The position numbers were made by a program, and so were the translations under genes. The notes beneath the pieces are model-generated. The model was not told where the DNA came from, did no database searches, and worked only from the letters and a program-made list of their open reading frames with translations. Shown piece after piece: positions 34,933-43,198 of a stretch of DNA of 64,000 bases (position 1 is its first letter; each line of letters starts with the position of its first letter). This DNA comes from a virus. The stretch lies in the IMG/VR virus record IMGVR_UViG_3300042545_001134, positions 244,600-308,599 of that record. One strand, 5' to 3'.

Positions 34933-35616
34933 TTATTTAGATAAAAAACTATCCAACTTATTCATTAGATTTATCATTTTGTTAGACTGTTCAGGTCTTT
35001 CTTGGGTTGATTCCTGATATTGTTCTCTCTCACTTGGGTCCTTAAATACATAGGCACCGGGGGTAGATGGAGATGATACTAAATCGTAACATACGAGTTC
35101 AAAGTCCTCTTGTACTATATTCTGACCTCTAACATTCTTTAAGGAACCGACACCTCTTGATGATATACCCAACGTTGCCCCGTTCATAAGTAACATTGCG
35201 GCTTGGTCACCCTTAGTACTAACGATACCCATCTTCTTCCAACCTGGTGAAGTGAATAGTTTAATTTTACCCATTAGGATTTTACCATCCCACCAAGTTT
35301 CAAGGATTGAATGGGAAACCCTATCTAAATCGATAAGTGATGATGATGGGTGATTTAACTCATTTAGAGCACCACCTTTTTTAATAAGGGTTTGATATTT
35401 CTCGTTTTCTCTCTTTAATAATACTTCAGGGTAGATTCTACCGTTCTTATTTGGAGTATCATATTTTTGTAAAACAGCATACAAAATAATATCCTGAGAG
35501 AAGTCTGTATCTTTCATCTCGGATATTATTTTTTTATTGTCTTGGGGAGAAACGTGACCGGCGTCGTATTCTATTAATATACCTCTTCCGATTTCATTGG
35601 GTCCGAGTATTTTCAT
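34933..35616 (-). CDS. 21: Prohead core protease (gp21-like)
   Basis: This is the T4-type prohead protease that matures the head by cutting after [LI]-x-Glu. The 227-residue protein shows the assemblin/gp21 motifs: NKNGRIYP, ELNHPSS with His89, GISSRGVG with Ser152-Ser153, and the block DLVSSPSTPGAY near 178-189. Ser and His fit the Ser-His-type catalytic set. A Glu/Gln-rich C-terminal tail may be self-cleaved. It lies beside scaffold and capsid genes. A late-type motif at 35630-35637 is 13 bases upstream. Confidence 0.92.
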   Translation of the reverse strand: MKILGPNEIGRGILIEYDAGHVSPQDNKKIISEMKDTDFSQDIILYAVLQKYDTPNKNGRIYPEVLLKRENEKYQTLIKKGGALNELNHPSSSLIDLDRVSHSILETWWDGKILMGKIKLFTSPGWKKMGIVSTKGDQAAMLLMNGATLGISSRGVGSLKNVRGQNIVQEDFELVCYDLVSSPSTPGAYVFKDPSEREQYQESTQERPEQSNKMINLMNKLDSFLSK

Positions 35617-35629
35617 TTATCTTTTTCAT

Positions 35630-35637
35630 AATAAATA
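35630..35637 (-). promoter_or_regulatory. Candidate late promoter (TATTTATT)
   Basis: Minus strand GGTATTTATTATG, 13 bases before the ATG at 35616 of the protease gene. Confidence 0.4.
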
Positions 35638-35650
35638 CCCCGTTCCTACA

Positions 35651-36076
35651 TTAATTCTTCGTTTCGTTGAAATTAAAGAGAGTTTCGTCAGTTAAAACGT
35701 TATCAATTAGTGTCTCAGATAAATCTGCAACGATTTGTTTTATCTCTTTTGACCTTACATCAAAATATTTTTCAACGTATAATGTAATTTCTAGGTCCAT
35801 AAATGACCGTTTATTAATTTTAACTCCGCTGGTCTTTATGTCCAAATCCACAATTGATTGTGGTTTAAAATATTCGCAGTTTAAATTGTGAATATTTTCT
35901 TTTATTTGTCTTCTTGTTTTGTTAATCAATCTATCGAAGTCACAATCCTCTGTATCGGGTTGTGTCCATGAGTTTAATTGGATATAGATTGTCTTTAGGT
36001 CTTTGTAGTCAACTGTACCGTATCCTATTTTAACATTGTTGTGGACACCAATTGGAATAAATTTTCCTCTTTTCAT
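35651..36076 (-). CDS. Hypothetical protein in head operon
   Basis: This 141-residue protein has alternating beta and charged segments (KTIYIQLNSWTQP, VDLDIKTSGVKINKRSFMD, LEITLYVEKYFDVRSKEIKQ). No membrane segment or recognised family. The position between portal-side genes and protease matches the small T4 head-vertex-type genes (67/68 region), but I see no sequence match. Its start at 36076 lies 98 bases from the divergent bS21 gene at 36174, a shared regulatory gap. Confidence 0.55.
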   Translation of the reverse strand: MKRGKFIPIGVHNNVKIGYGTVDYKDLKTIYIQLNSWTQPDTEDCDFDRLINKTRRQIKENIHNLNCEYFKPQSIVDLDIKTSGVKINKRSFMDLEITLYVEKYFDVRSKEIKQIVADLSETLIDNVLTDETLFNFNETKN

Positions 36077-36173
36077 TTAATATTTTCATACTTAGTTATT
36101 TTATGGTGTATTTAAAATATACAAAAAAAAGTCAAGAAATCAAAATAATTTCATTATAATTGTAAAAAAGAAT

Positions 36174-36365
36174 ATGATAATCATCAATGTACTAAAAGAA
36201 AAAAACCTTGAAGTAGCACTTAAAAAGTACAAATTCAAGGTTCTTAAAACTAAACAAACTGAACAACTAAGAGAGAGACAACAATTTGTGAAACCTTCGG
36301 TTGTTAAAAGAAGTGAAAAGTTAAAGGCGATTTACAAACAGCACAAGAACAATCCCGAGGATTAA
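36174..36365 (+). CDS. rpsU: Phage-encoded ribosomal protein bS21
   Basis: This 63-residue basic protein has the bS21 layout: a short N-terminal strand (MIIINVLKEKN), then helix LEVALKKYKFKVLKTKQTEQ, then LRERQQFVKPSVVKRSEKLK. The Arg-rich RERQQFVKPSVVKR stretch matches Bacteroidota bS21, as recalled. bS21 is a small-subunit protein at the mRNA exit, and in Bacteroidota it helps to hide the anti-Shine-Dalgarno sequence. This copy could replace the host protein in ribosomes. The gene is on the opposite strand to the head operon on both sides and overlaps the convergent gene at 36362 by four bases. No strong Shine-Dalgarno precedes it. Confidence 0.85.
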   Translation: MIIINVLKEKNLEVALKKYKFKVLKTKQTEQLRERQQFVKPSVVKRSEKLKAIYKQHKNNPED

Positions 36366-37093
36366 TCCAAGTTATTCTTCAACTCTGTTAATCTAAAATA
36401 GTTGTATTTCGATACTACCGATTCATTAACGTCGTTTTTAACGTTAGTTAATTTATCACGTAGTTCATTGTCTGATTCGGTTAAAAGAGAATCAATCTTA
36501 GTATTAAGACTTTCCTTTAATGTTTCCATTTCAGATTTTAATTCAGTTTCATCCATAGAAACAATTTTCTTAAACATTTCTTTTTGACCCTCATTCATAA
36601 AATCAACAAACTTGGTGTTGAAGTTATTCACCAAAACCGCATTCAATAAAGATTGATTATCGGTATGAGTTGATTCTGAAACTTGAGATGATTTCTTTTT
36701 AGTAAGGTGTGAGATTAATGTTTGTTTAGACTCAACCTTCTTCTCAATGTTTAAAAGGGTATTCTTTTCAGAAATAATATCTAAACATTCATAGATTACA
36801 TTCTTTTCAATTGATACATCACCCAATATCTTATTCAAAGATTTACAAGATTCTTTAATCGAGTTTGATTTTTCAATCAACAATGATTCAATTTGTTCAA
36901 CGAACAATTTGGCGGTATCGGTACTTGAGATGTGTTTATTTTCGATATCTTCATAGAACAAGTACATTTCTGACAAGTTCTTATCTGATTTAATTTGTTT
37001 TAATAATTCTTTTACGTCTGATTTTTTATCAGAAGTGTAAGATTCTGTTAATTTGTTTAACAGTTTTGATTTTACATTACCAAAGTTTGACAT
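36362..37093 (-). CDS. Hypothetical coiled-coil protein, possible prohead core component
   Basis: This 243-residue protein is almost entirely helical and Lys/Glu/Ser-rich (KSKLLNKLTESYTSDKKSD, ESKQTLISHLTKKKSSQ, ELKSEMETLKESLNTKIDSL). There is no signal or membrane segment. It lies two bases from the portal stop and overlaps the convergent bS21 gene by four bases. T4-type head operons often carry an internal core protein here; I suggest that role only by position and composition. Confidence 0.6.
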   Translation of the reverse strand: MSNFGNVKSKLLNKLTESYTSDKKSDVKELLKQIKSDKNLSEMYLFYEDIENKHISSTDTAKLFVEQIESLLIEKSNSIKESCKSLNKILGDVSIEKNVIYECLDIISEKNTLLNIEKKVESKQTLISHLTKKKSSQVSESTHTDNQSLLNAVLVNNFNTKFVDFMNEGQKEMFKKIVSMDETELKSEMETLKESLNTKIDSLLTESDNELRDKLTNVKNDVNESVVSKYNYFRLTELKNNLD

Positions 37094-37095
37094 TC

Positions 37096-38907
37096 TTATT
37101 GTTCGTTTAGTATATCTTTTAATTTATTTTCTATTTCATAAATATTCTGTTGTGCCCTATTCATATCGAATAAATCGGTAAACTCTTCGCTCTCACCCAA
37201 CATTCCTAATATTTTACGTTTTTTTGATGATTCCGCTAACGGTTCGGCTCCACCCGATGGAGGTGCCTCCGCCGCTGGCGCTCCACCACCCATATCCATT
37301 CCACCTGGTTCTCCACCACCTTCCGGTGCATCACCACCCTGTTCTCTTTCTTCCTCAGGAACACCGTACTTAGTATCTACTTCATCAAATACACCTGAAC
37401 GTTTAATAACATTCTGAGTGTTTGTTAATTCAAATCCCATTGCTCTTTCAAGACGTTGTTGTTGTAAATCAAGTATAACCTCACTATCACTCATACCAAG
37501 AATATTTTTCTTAGCCCATGTGTGGGATACTGGTAATATACCAACTTGTGATGTGTCAGACGTTGCATCTTTATATAGAACAATTTTTTCTTTCCACTGC
37601 TCAATACGTAATAAGTCTGATTGTGCTGAAGGGTTAGTTAATGATAATGTGAAATTATCCAACTCATCCTCCAATCCAAGAAGATACAAATGCATAAGTG
37701 CAATTTTGTTTAATTCTTGAATCATAGACTTTTGAATTCTATTGATGGTTCTAGCGAAACGGATATCCATTAACGCTAAAGTTTTACCGTCACCAACCAC
37801 CTCTTCAAAACCTAAGAATGCCTTAGGTATACGAAGTGCCGCCAACATTTTCTTTTGGATGTATTCAATATCCGCAATCTCACCTAAGTTTTGTGCTCCC
37901 GGTAGAGTTTCAATTGGATTAGTTTGTGCCGCATCACGTACAGGAATGAAATAATCTTGGTCAACAGCCATTTGGTTATATCTCATATCCACTTGACCAT
38001 TTCTACTGTCAACTATTTGGTCCCTTTTAAATTTGTTCGCCACACGTTGCACATACGCCTCGATATCTTTATCATCCATGTTACCAACGAATACTTTGAA
38101 TACACGTCTTTCGGGTGCTCTTGTTGTTCTATAAATTAACATCGCATCTTCGGCAAGAAGTAATTGTTTCCAAATTCTTCTAATCTTATCCAACATTGAT
38201 GTACCATATGGTAACTTTCTATCGTCACCCAGTAATCTAAAGTGGGCAATTTCCCATGCTTGGAATTCTAAATCTTTATTTTTCCATTGGAACCTTAATT
38301 CTCTCGATGGCATCTTAGAATCATTTTGGTTAGGTGCTTTAGTTGAGCCACCCTCCATTCTTTCAATCTCAATATTCGGTAATTGTTGACAACCAACAAT
38401 ACCTTTTTCGGGGTCAATTTTTAAATAAACAAAATCATCACCGTACTTACACACACCACGAGCCCACATTTGTAGGTTAGTGTTCAAATCTAAACGATTA
38501 ATGAATAAGTCCTCAAGTATGGTTTTAATTCTTGAAGATTCTGAAAATATAGTAAGAATTTCACCTTTTTCTGATAATGTAGTAGATTCTTCTGCATAGA
38601 TGTCTAATGCCGCCGAAATCTCAGGAGTAAACTCCATTGATTCATAATCATAATACGCCGACATTCTATTTGGTTCATAATAAACCGATTGGTTATATAA
38701 TGATTGTTCAAGTTTTGTCCACTTGTCAGCAACGTATTGACTCTGTTGAGCCTGTAACATCGCCTTTTCGTATTCTTCCCTACTATTGGTTTTTAGTATT
38801 TCTTCTCTCGAGAAATTAAATGACGGTGAATCCTCGGGTTTTACTTGTCCCGGGAAACCAAACATCTTGGTTAACCTCTGAAATACAGTTATGTTATTAT
38901 CTGCCAT
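37096..38907 (-). CDS. 20: Portal protein (T4 gp20-like)
   Basis: This is the dodecameric portal at the packaging vertex, 603 residues, near the T4 gp20 length. Recognisable pieces include the N-terminal MFGFPGQVKPEDS, MSAYYDYESMEFTPEISAAL, ARGVCKYGDDFVYLKIDPEK and the core helices IPKAFLGFEEVVGDGKTLAL with NRIQKSMIQELNKI. The C-terminal tail has a Pro/Gly-rich unordered stretch (GGDAPEGGGEPGGMDMGGGA) before a final helix. It follows the terminase gene by 57 bases in transcription order. Two late-type motifs lie directly upstream. Confidence 0.93.
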   Translation of the reverse strand: MADNNITVFQRLTKMFGFPGQVKPEDSPSFNFSREEILKTNSREEYEKAMLQAQQSQYVADKWTKLEQSLYNQSVYYEPNRMSAYYDYESMEFTPEISAALDIYAEESTTLSEKGEILTIFSESSRIKTILEDLFINRLDLNTNLQMWARGVCKYGDDFVYLKIDPEKGIVGCQQLPNIEIERMEGGSTKAPNQNDSKMPSRELRFQWKNKDLEFQAWEIAHFRLLGDDRKLPYGTSMLDKIRRIWKQLLLAEDAMLIYRTTRAPERRVFKVFVGNMDDKDIEAYVQRVANKFKRDQIVDSRNGQVDMRYNQMAVDQDYFIPVRDAAQTNPIETLPGAQNLGEIADIEYIQKKMLAALRIPKAFLGFEEVVGDGKTLALMDIRFARTINRIQKSMIQELNKIALMHLYLLGLEDELDNFTLSLTNPSAQSDLLRIEQWKEKIVLYKDATSDTSQVGILPVSHTWAKKNILGMSDSEVILDLQQQRLERAMGFELTNTQNVIKRSGVFDEVDTKYGVPEEEREQGGDAPEGGGEPGGMDMGGGAPAAEAPPSGGAEPLAESSKKRKILGMLGESEEFTDLFDMNRAQQNIYEIENKLKDILNEQ

Positions 38908-38910
38908 GTA

Positions 38911-38918
38911 TATAAATA
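38911..38918 (-). promoter_or_regulatory. Candidate late promoter TATTTATA (proximal)
   Basis: TATTTATA with 3 bases before the portal ATG at 38907. A second copy lies 13 bases further upstream (38932-38939). Confidence 0.45.
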
Positions 38919-38931
38919 GTTTTCTTTATAA

Positions 38932-38939
38932 TATAAATA
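38932..38939 (-). promoter_or_regulatory. Candidate late promoter TATTTATA (distal)
   Basis: Second TATTTATA, 24 bases before the portal ATG, better spaced to give a normal 5' leader. Confidence 0.45.
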
Positions 38940-38964
38940 ATTTTAAGGGGATATTAAAGTCGTG

Positions 38965-40734
38965 TTACCTCTTTTTGGAAAATAACCACGAATATTCTTT
39001 ATAGTGGTCCTTAGTCGCATTACCGTGTATCTGTTGAACCACATTAGCGTCCGTACCCATTGAACCTATTTGGTCAAATGCGGTACCATATGAATAAAAC
39101 GATTTGTTCGGTTCGTAGGTTCTTTCAGTTACCGTCCACGACTCCAACATTGCCTTATTTGCGTTCTCGTTTTTTTCTAATTGACTAAAACACATATCGG
39201 CCGCGTAAAGTGCCATCGACATACTCATAATTGCATCATCATGATGTCCTTTCATGTGGTCAGGTCTACCGTTGATATAAACAAATGTGTTTAATTCATT
39301 TACTAATCTACTTGACCTAACTTGGAATCCTTTTCTTAATTGTTCTTCAAATGCGGCAACAATCTGAGTTCTTTTATTGTTAAAATTTAATCCGGGGATT
39401 TTTTCCATCGCCTTCGAATTATATTCCCAAATATTCTTTGTATTAACACCATCAATATACAGGTTCCTATAATTCATCTCCTGTAATTTTCTGGATGTTG
39501 CCACACCCATACCACCGGTGATATCAATTACAATAAACGCCTCATATAAAATTCCCCATTTATATGCAACTGACGCTAAATCGTCGGGTGGAATCTTACC
39601 TATATATTCCGCAACTTGTTCCCTCTCATCAAAGTCAATTATATTAATAGATGAGAAGTCTTCACTGTCCCCTCTACTCACATCGACACCCATAATGTAT
39701 TTATGTCCTTGTACCGGTTCTTTCCATTGCCAAAAGGTACCTTGCATGTACTTTTCTTTTGGTGTGCGTAACATGTTCTTAGTTATATTATCTTGAATAT
39801 CACCCGGAATAACACCATCACCCGAACCCAAGAAGTCACACTCTAACTCTTGCGCAATCTTACGTCTATCATATTTGAACTTTTTTGACATTGATTCAAA
39901 CCATGAAGAAAACGGTTTATATCCCAATTCTTCAAGTTCGGCATACTTTTCTATGTCAAAGTCATATATTATCACTTCAGTATCGTCATATTGTTCTCTA
40001 TTCAACATGTAATGACATATATCCTGACATTTAACCCAACGTAAGTCCTTTGTGTAACGAGGGTCTTTAAACCACCTTAAATCGGTTATATGGAAGTCAT
40101 TGATACCTCTCATCGCTTGGTCATAAACACCATAGTAAATTGGGTCATATCCATTCGGAGTAGAAACAAGAATAATCTTACCACCTGTAGATAGGGATGC
40201 CATAGATGCCGCCCAAAAATCTTCACCGGCTTCGATATATGCCGCCTCGTCAAATACAAGGATTGTTGGGGTATAACCACGTAACGCATCCGCAGATGTC
40301 GCAACCGCCTTAACCTCACACCCGTTGTTTAACCTAAATCTACTTTCTGAATTTTTATCGGGTGAAAACCCAACATTCAACCAATCTGGCCATTGGTCTA
40401 AGAAATGACGAACCTTATTGGCCATTTCCACCGCGGTATCCTTTTTGTTGGCAATTAATAATACCCTTTCAGGGTTTTCTGGTTTTGCCAATTGTAGTCT
40501 TCTGGAAATCCATGCGGCAGTTACTGTGGTAACACCGGCCTGTCTATATTTCCTCGTAATATTTTCGTTGTATACTTCGTAATCCTTGATTAACTGAACT
40601 TGGTCAGGGAATAACTCTAAAGGAACATATTTCTTTTGCGTATTGTCATATGTCGTTAAGTATGTTTTTAACGCATATGGAGCATCCTTCATTATACGAG
40701 CATACTCTTTTAATTGTTCTATCTTATTACTCAT
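38965..40734 (-). CDS. 17: Terminase large subunit (T4 gp17-like)
   Basis: This 589-residue packaging motor has an ATPase and a nuclease half. The Walker A site is deviant, RKYRQAGVTT (about 61-70), with no GK-T, the Arg/Gln form seen in several terminase families. Walker B is ILVFDEAA (158-165) and the coupling motif ISTP-like is LVSTPNG (189-195). The nuclease site is GVDVSRGD (Asp351), IVIDITGG (Asp404) and HHDDAIMS (Asp499/500). A late-type motif precedes the ATG by 3 bases. It follows the 477-residue gene after a terminator hairpin. Confidence 0.95.
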   Translation of the reverse strand: MSNKIEQLKEYARIMKDAPYALKTYLTTYDNTQKKYVPLELFPDQVQLIKDYEVYNENITRKYRQAGVTTVTAAWISRRLQLAKPENPERVLLIANKKDTAVEMANKVRHFLDQWPDWLNVGFSPDKNSESRFRLNNGCEVKAVATSADALRGYTPTILVFDEAAYIEAGEDFWAASMASLSTGGKIILVSTPNGYDPIYYGVYDQAMRGINDFHITDLRWFKDPRYTKDLRWVKCQDICHYMLNREQYDDTEVIIYDFDIEKYAELEELGYKPFSSWFESMSKKFKYDRRKIAQELECDFLGSGDGVIPGDIQDNITKNMLRTPKEKYMQGTFWQWKEPVQGHKYIMGVDVSRGDSEDFSSINIIDFDEREQVAEYIGKIPPDDLASVAYKWGILYEAFIVIDITGGMGVATSRKLQEMNYRNLYIDGVNTKNIWEYNSKAMEKIPGLNFNNKRTQIVAAFEEQLRKGFQVRSSRLVNELNTFVYINGRPDHMKGHHDDAIMSMSMALYAADMCFSQLEKNENANKAMLESWTVTERTYEPNKSFYSYGTAFDQIGSMGTDANVVQQIHGNATKDHYKEYSWLFSKKR

Positions 40735-40737
40735 ATA

Positions 40738-40745
40738 TATAAATA
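40738..40745 (-). promoter_or_regulatory. Candidate late promoter TATTTATA
   Basis: TATTTATA with 3 bases before the terminase ATG (40734) and directly after a terminator-like hairpin. Confidence 0.5.
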
Positions 40746-40749
40746 CAAA

Positions 40750-40774
40750 AAAAGGAGGTTAAAAACCCCCTTTT
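40750..40774 (-). terminator. Intrinsic terminator between 477-residue gene and terminase
   Basis: AAAGGAGGTT paired to AACCCCCTTT with one A/C mismatch and a 3-base loop. On the minus strand it is followed by TTTTTTT. It abuts the late-type motif at 40738. Confidence 0.7.
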
Positions 40775-40779
40775 AAATA

Positions 40780-42213
40780 TTATCGATTATCGTCATCATC
40801 GTCATCCGATAAACTAATACCTAAATCACCTAAAAGATTTCTCATATCATCATCAGTAAAATCATCCGCAACATCATCTAAATCATTATTAAATGATTCC
40901 ATTGCATCTTGGTAATCTTGGTCTCTAAGTAATTGTTCAATCCCTAACATTAATTCATTCATTAATCTTTTACCATTTGCAGAACCTGAAACAACCTCCT
41001 TTGCGAATACCAATAAATTTTTTGCTGGTAATTTGAAAATTGTCATTAGTAATCTATTCTGTAGATGCATCTTATTTACATCGGTTAAGATGTCTTCAGG
41101 AAATTGTCTTCTCATCCTTTCCCATATTGCTGGTCCTAATCTCAAATCCCATACTTCTTTTTCTAAAGTATCTTCTGATTGTTGTACCGCATTAAAAGTT
41201 TCTAAATCATCTGGGTCACCGGCGTATGAAATTAAATCCATCACCGCTTTAACTAATTCATGGACAAGTACGGGAAAATTAACAGCTTCTATTGTTATTT
41301 TAGGGGGGTTGGAATTTCTATCTGTTTTTTGTTTACCAGCCATACTTGACCCACCTTCTCCGCCTCCACCCATCATCATTTTCATTTGTTCGTCACTTAA
41401 TTGCCAATAAAGTGTATCGTTAATTGACATTAAAATACCGTATTGATTTATCAAGTTTTCAGAACCAGTAATTTCTTCAATTTTATCAGGAACATAATGA
41501 TACATATAGTGAGCCTTTTCTGATGCACCTTGTATCATACTATTAATAAATCTTCTTTTTGCTTTTTCTAAATCAAGTTTTTCCAAATCACCCATTAAAT
41601 CCTCCTCAACCTCAATATTTACTTCTGGAGCATTTTGTTGTTGACCTTGTTCTCTATTGAAATCACTCGAATCAATTTCACCTGTATTAACAATTTTAAC
41701 ATCAAATTGTAAAATATTTACTTTTTTTCTAGTTGTTCCGGTTATTTGATACTTATATGCCATATATACACCATCAATAAATTCAACACCAGCACCTTCT
41801 TCAATCTCCTTTGGTTTAAAAACATTCAGTTCTTTTACAACTAAATCAACTGATAATTTTTCTAATTCTCCTCTATGTGCTCTTTCGGTTTGTACAATTT
41901 GATTATGAGCAGTCATCATCATTTGAGCTAATGGCATTATATCATTAATAGTCCTAAGAGGTGTATTAATACCCGTATATTGTCTTAGGTTACTAATTAC
42001 TTGTCTATATCTTTCAGATGCTAAAAGTTCTTGGAAATTTTTATTGGGTTCATCACCTGTTTTAGGAAATGGAATTTTTTTCAATGGAGTATCTCCTTGA
42101 GCTAGTTTATTTTGTATACCTTGGTCAGGTCTATCTTCCGTATCGAAATCCATTGCCATCTCTTCTAAATTTTCTTTAATTAAAGATAACAAATTTTTTT
42201 TACTAAATTCCAT
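40780..42213 (-). CDS. Hypothetical virion-associated protein, capsid-targeting-like N-terminus
   Basis: This 477-residue protein starts MEFSKKNLLSLIKENLEEMA, a capsid-targeting-like peptide. Middle: GEPNKNFQELLASERYRQVI and YKYQITGTTRKKVNILQFDV; it ends in an extremely acidic tail (SLSDDDDDDNR). A Gly-rich loop (MMMGGGGEGG) splits the helical C-terminal region (IWERMRRQFPEDILTDVN). It lies upstream of the terminase gene, ends before a terminator and overlaps its upstream neighbour by 11 bases. No T4 homologue recognised. Confidence 0.55.
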   Translation of the reverse strand: MEFSKKNLLSLIKENLEEMAMDFDTEDRPDQGIQNKLAQGDTPLKKIPFPKTGDEPNKNFQELLASERYRQVISNLRQYTGINTPLRTINDIMPLAQMMMTAHNQIVQTERAHRGELEKLSVDLVVKELNVFKPKEIEEGAGVEFIDGVYMAYKYQITGTTRKKVNILQFDVKIVNTGEIDSSDFNREQGQQQNAPEVNIEVEEDLMGDLEKLDLEKAKRRFINSMIQGASEKAHYMYHYVPDKIEEITGSENLINQYGILMSINDTLYWQLSDEQMKMMMGGGGEGGSSMAGKQKTDRNSNPPKITIEAVNFPVLVHELVKAVMDLISYAGDPDDLETFNAVQQSEDTLEKEVWDLRLGPAIWERMRRQFPEDILTDVNKMHLQNRLLMTIFKLPAKNLLVFAKEVVSGSANGKRLMNELMLGIEQLLRDQDYQDAMESFNNDLDDVADDFTDDDMRNLLGDLGISLSDDDDDDNR

Positions 42214-42799
42214 TTTTAATTCTTTTTTTTTCAGCTAATGCTTTTGGAGCATGATTAGGTCCCGGTTTAGGACTAAATGGGTCATCAGTTTTAGGTTTTT
42301 CTGTTGGTTTCTCTCTAACAGGTCTTTCTCTAACCGGTGTTTCGGTTTCTTTTTCTTTGGTTGATGATGACATGATTGAATCATAAGTCATAAATTCAGG
42401 AACACCGTTGTGTCCTTTGTTTGCCTTAGTTGCCGGCATTGGTGTTGAAGTTTCTTTAACTTTAGAACTAATAATTTCCATAATTTCACTTTTTTTCGTA
42501 AAATTACTAAATTTTTCCTCAGCCAAATTTAAAACCCAAGATTCAACCTCATTTTCTTTTTGAACATGAGACCATTCTTCATTTTCATCCCCTTCTTCAC
42601 TCTTTTCTTCGTAAGTTTCAATTGTCTTACCTAATTTTTTTGCATTTTCAATGTCCTTAACGTTATCTGACTTAATTATTACCGCTTCTTTTAAAACAGT
42701 TTTGGCTAAAACGGTAAGTTCCTTGTCTCCCATACGAGAAAGGGTCTTTTCAGAAAACCCCTCAGATAATAGTTTTTCGATTATATCTTTTCTTTTCAT
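42203..42799 (-). CDS. Hypothetical Lys/Glu-rich protein
   Basis: In this 198-residue protein, residues 1-40 (MKRKDIIEKLLSEGFSEKTL ... LTVLAKTVLKE) look like a short helical SAP-like or capsid-targeting-like module. The middle is highly charged and the C-terminal third is Pro/Lys-rich and disordered (PVRERPVREKPTEKPKTDDP). It overlaps its neighbours by 11 bases and 4 bases. No family recognised; possibly an assembly or internal head protein by position. Confidence 0.55.
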   Translation of the reverse strand: MKRKDIIEKLLSEGFSEKTLSRMGDKELTVLAKTVLKEAVIIKSDNVKDIENAKKLGKTIETYEEKSEEGDENEEWSHVQKENEVESWVLNLAEEKFSNFTKKSEIMEIISSKVKETSTPMPATKANKGHNGVPEFMTYDSIMSSSTKEKETETPVRERPVREKPTEKPKTDDPFSPKPGPNHAPKALAEKKRIKNGI

Positions 42800-43197
42800 A
42801 ACGATTTAAATTTTAATTCTTGGGTTTCTAAAATATAACCTCTTGATTTTAGTTTTTTCTCTACTGATTCCATGGATTCACCAAAACGGAAAAACATTCT
42901 ATCTTCATCCATGTCGAAATTAGATTTTTCCCATGCCATGGCAATTATACCATCCACAGCATCAATAACACCGAAATAGTCAGAATTTTGTATTAATTCA
43001 AAAACCACATCGGTGTCACGTAAAAGACCTACAAGGTCAATATATTCAATACTTGGAGACTTTGAGGTCATTGTTGAAGATGCTGGAACGTCAAACCATT
43101 CCTCCATGTCAATTTCTACGCTTTCACTAAAAATGAATTCGTACTGTCTTTGACCTTTAAAATCGGAACCGATTTCATTGACGTATATTAAACGCAT
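42796..43197 (-). CDS. Hypothetical protein in packaging operon
   Basis: This 133-residue protein starts MRLIYVNEIGSDFKGQRQYE, a beta-hairpin pattern, then an acidic/aromatic stretch (VEIDMEEWFDVPASS). The second half contains DVVFELIQNSDYFGVIDAVD and FFRFGESMESVEKKLKSRGY. No signal peptide or membrane segment. It is followed by a one-base gap from the 325-residue gene. Conserved small proteins of this shape occur in T4-like packaging operons; function not known to me. Confidence 0.55.
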   Translation of the reverse strand: MRLIYVNEIGSDFKGQRQYEFIFSESVEIDMEEWFDVPASSTMTSKSPSIEYIDLVGLLRDTDVVFELIQNSDYFGVIDAVDGIIAMAWEKSNFDMDEDRMFFRFGESMESVEKKLKSRGYILETQELKFKSL

Positions 43198-43198
43198 C

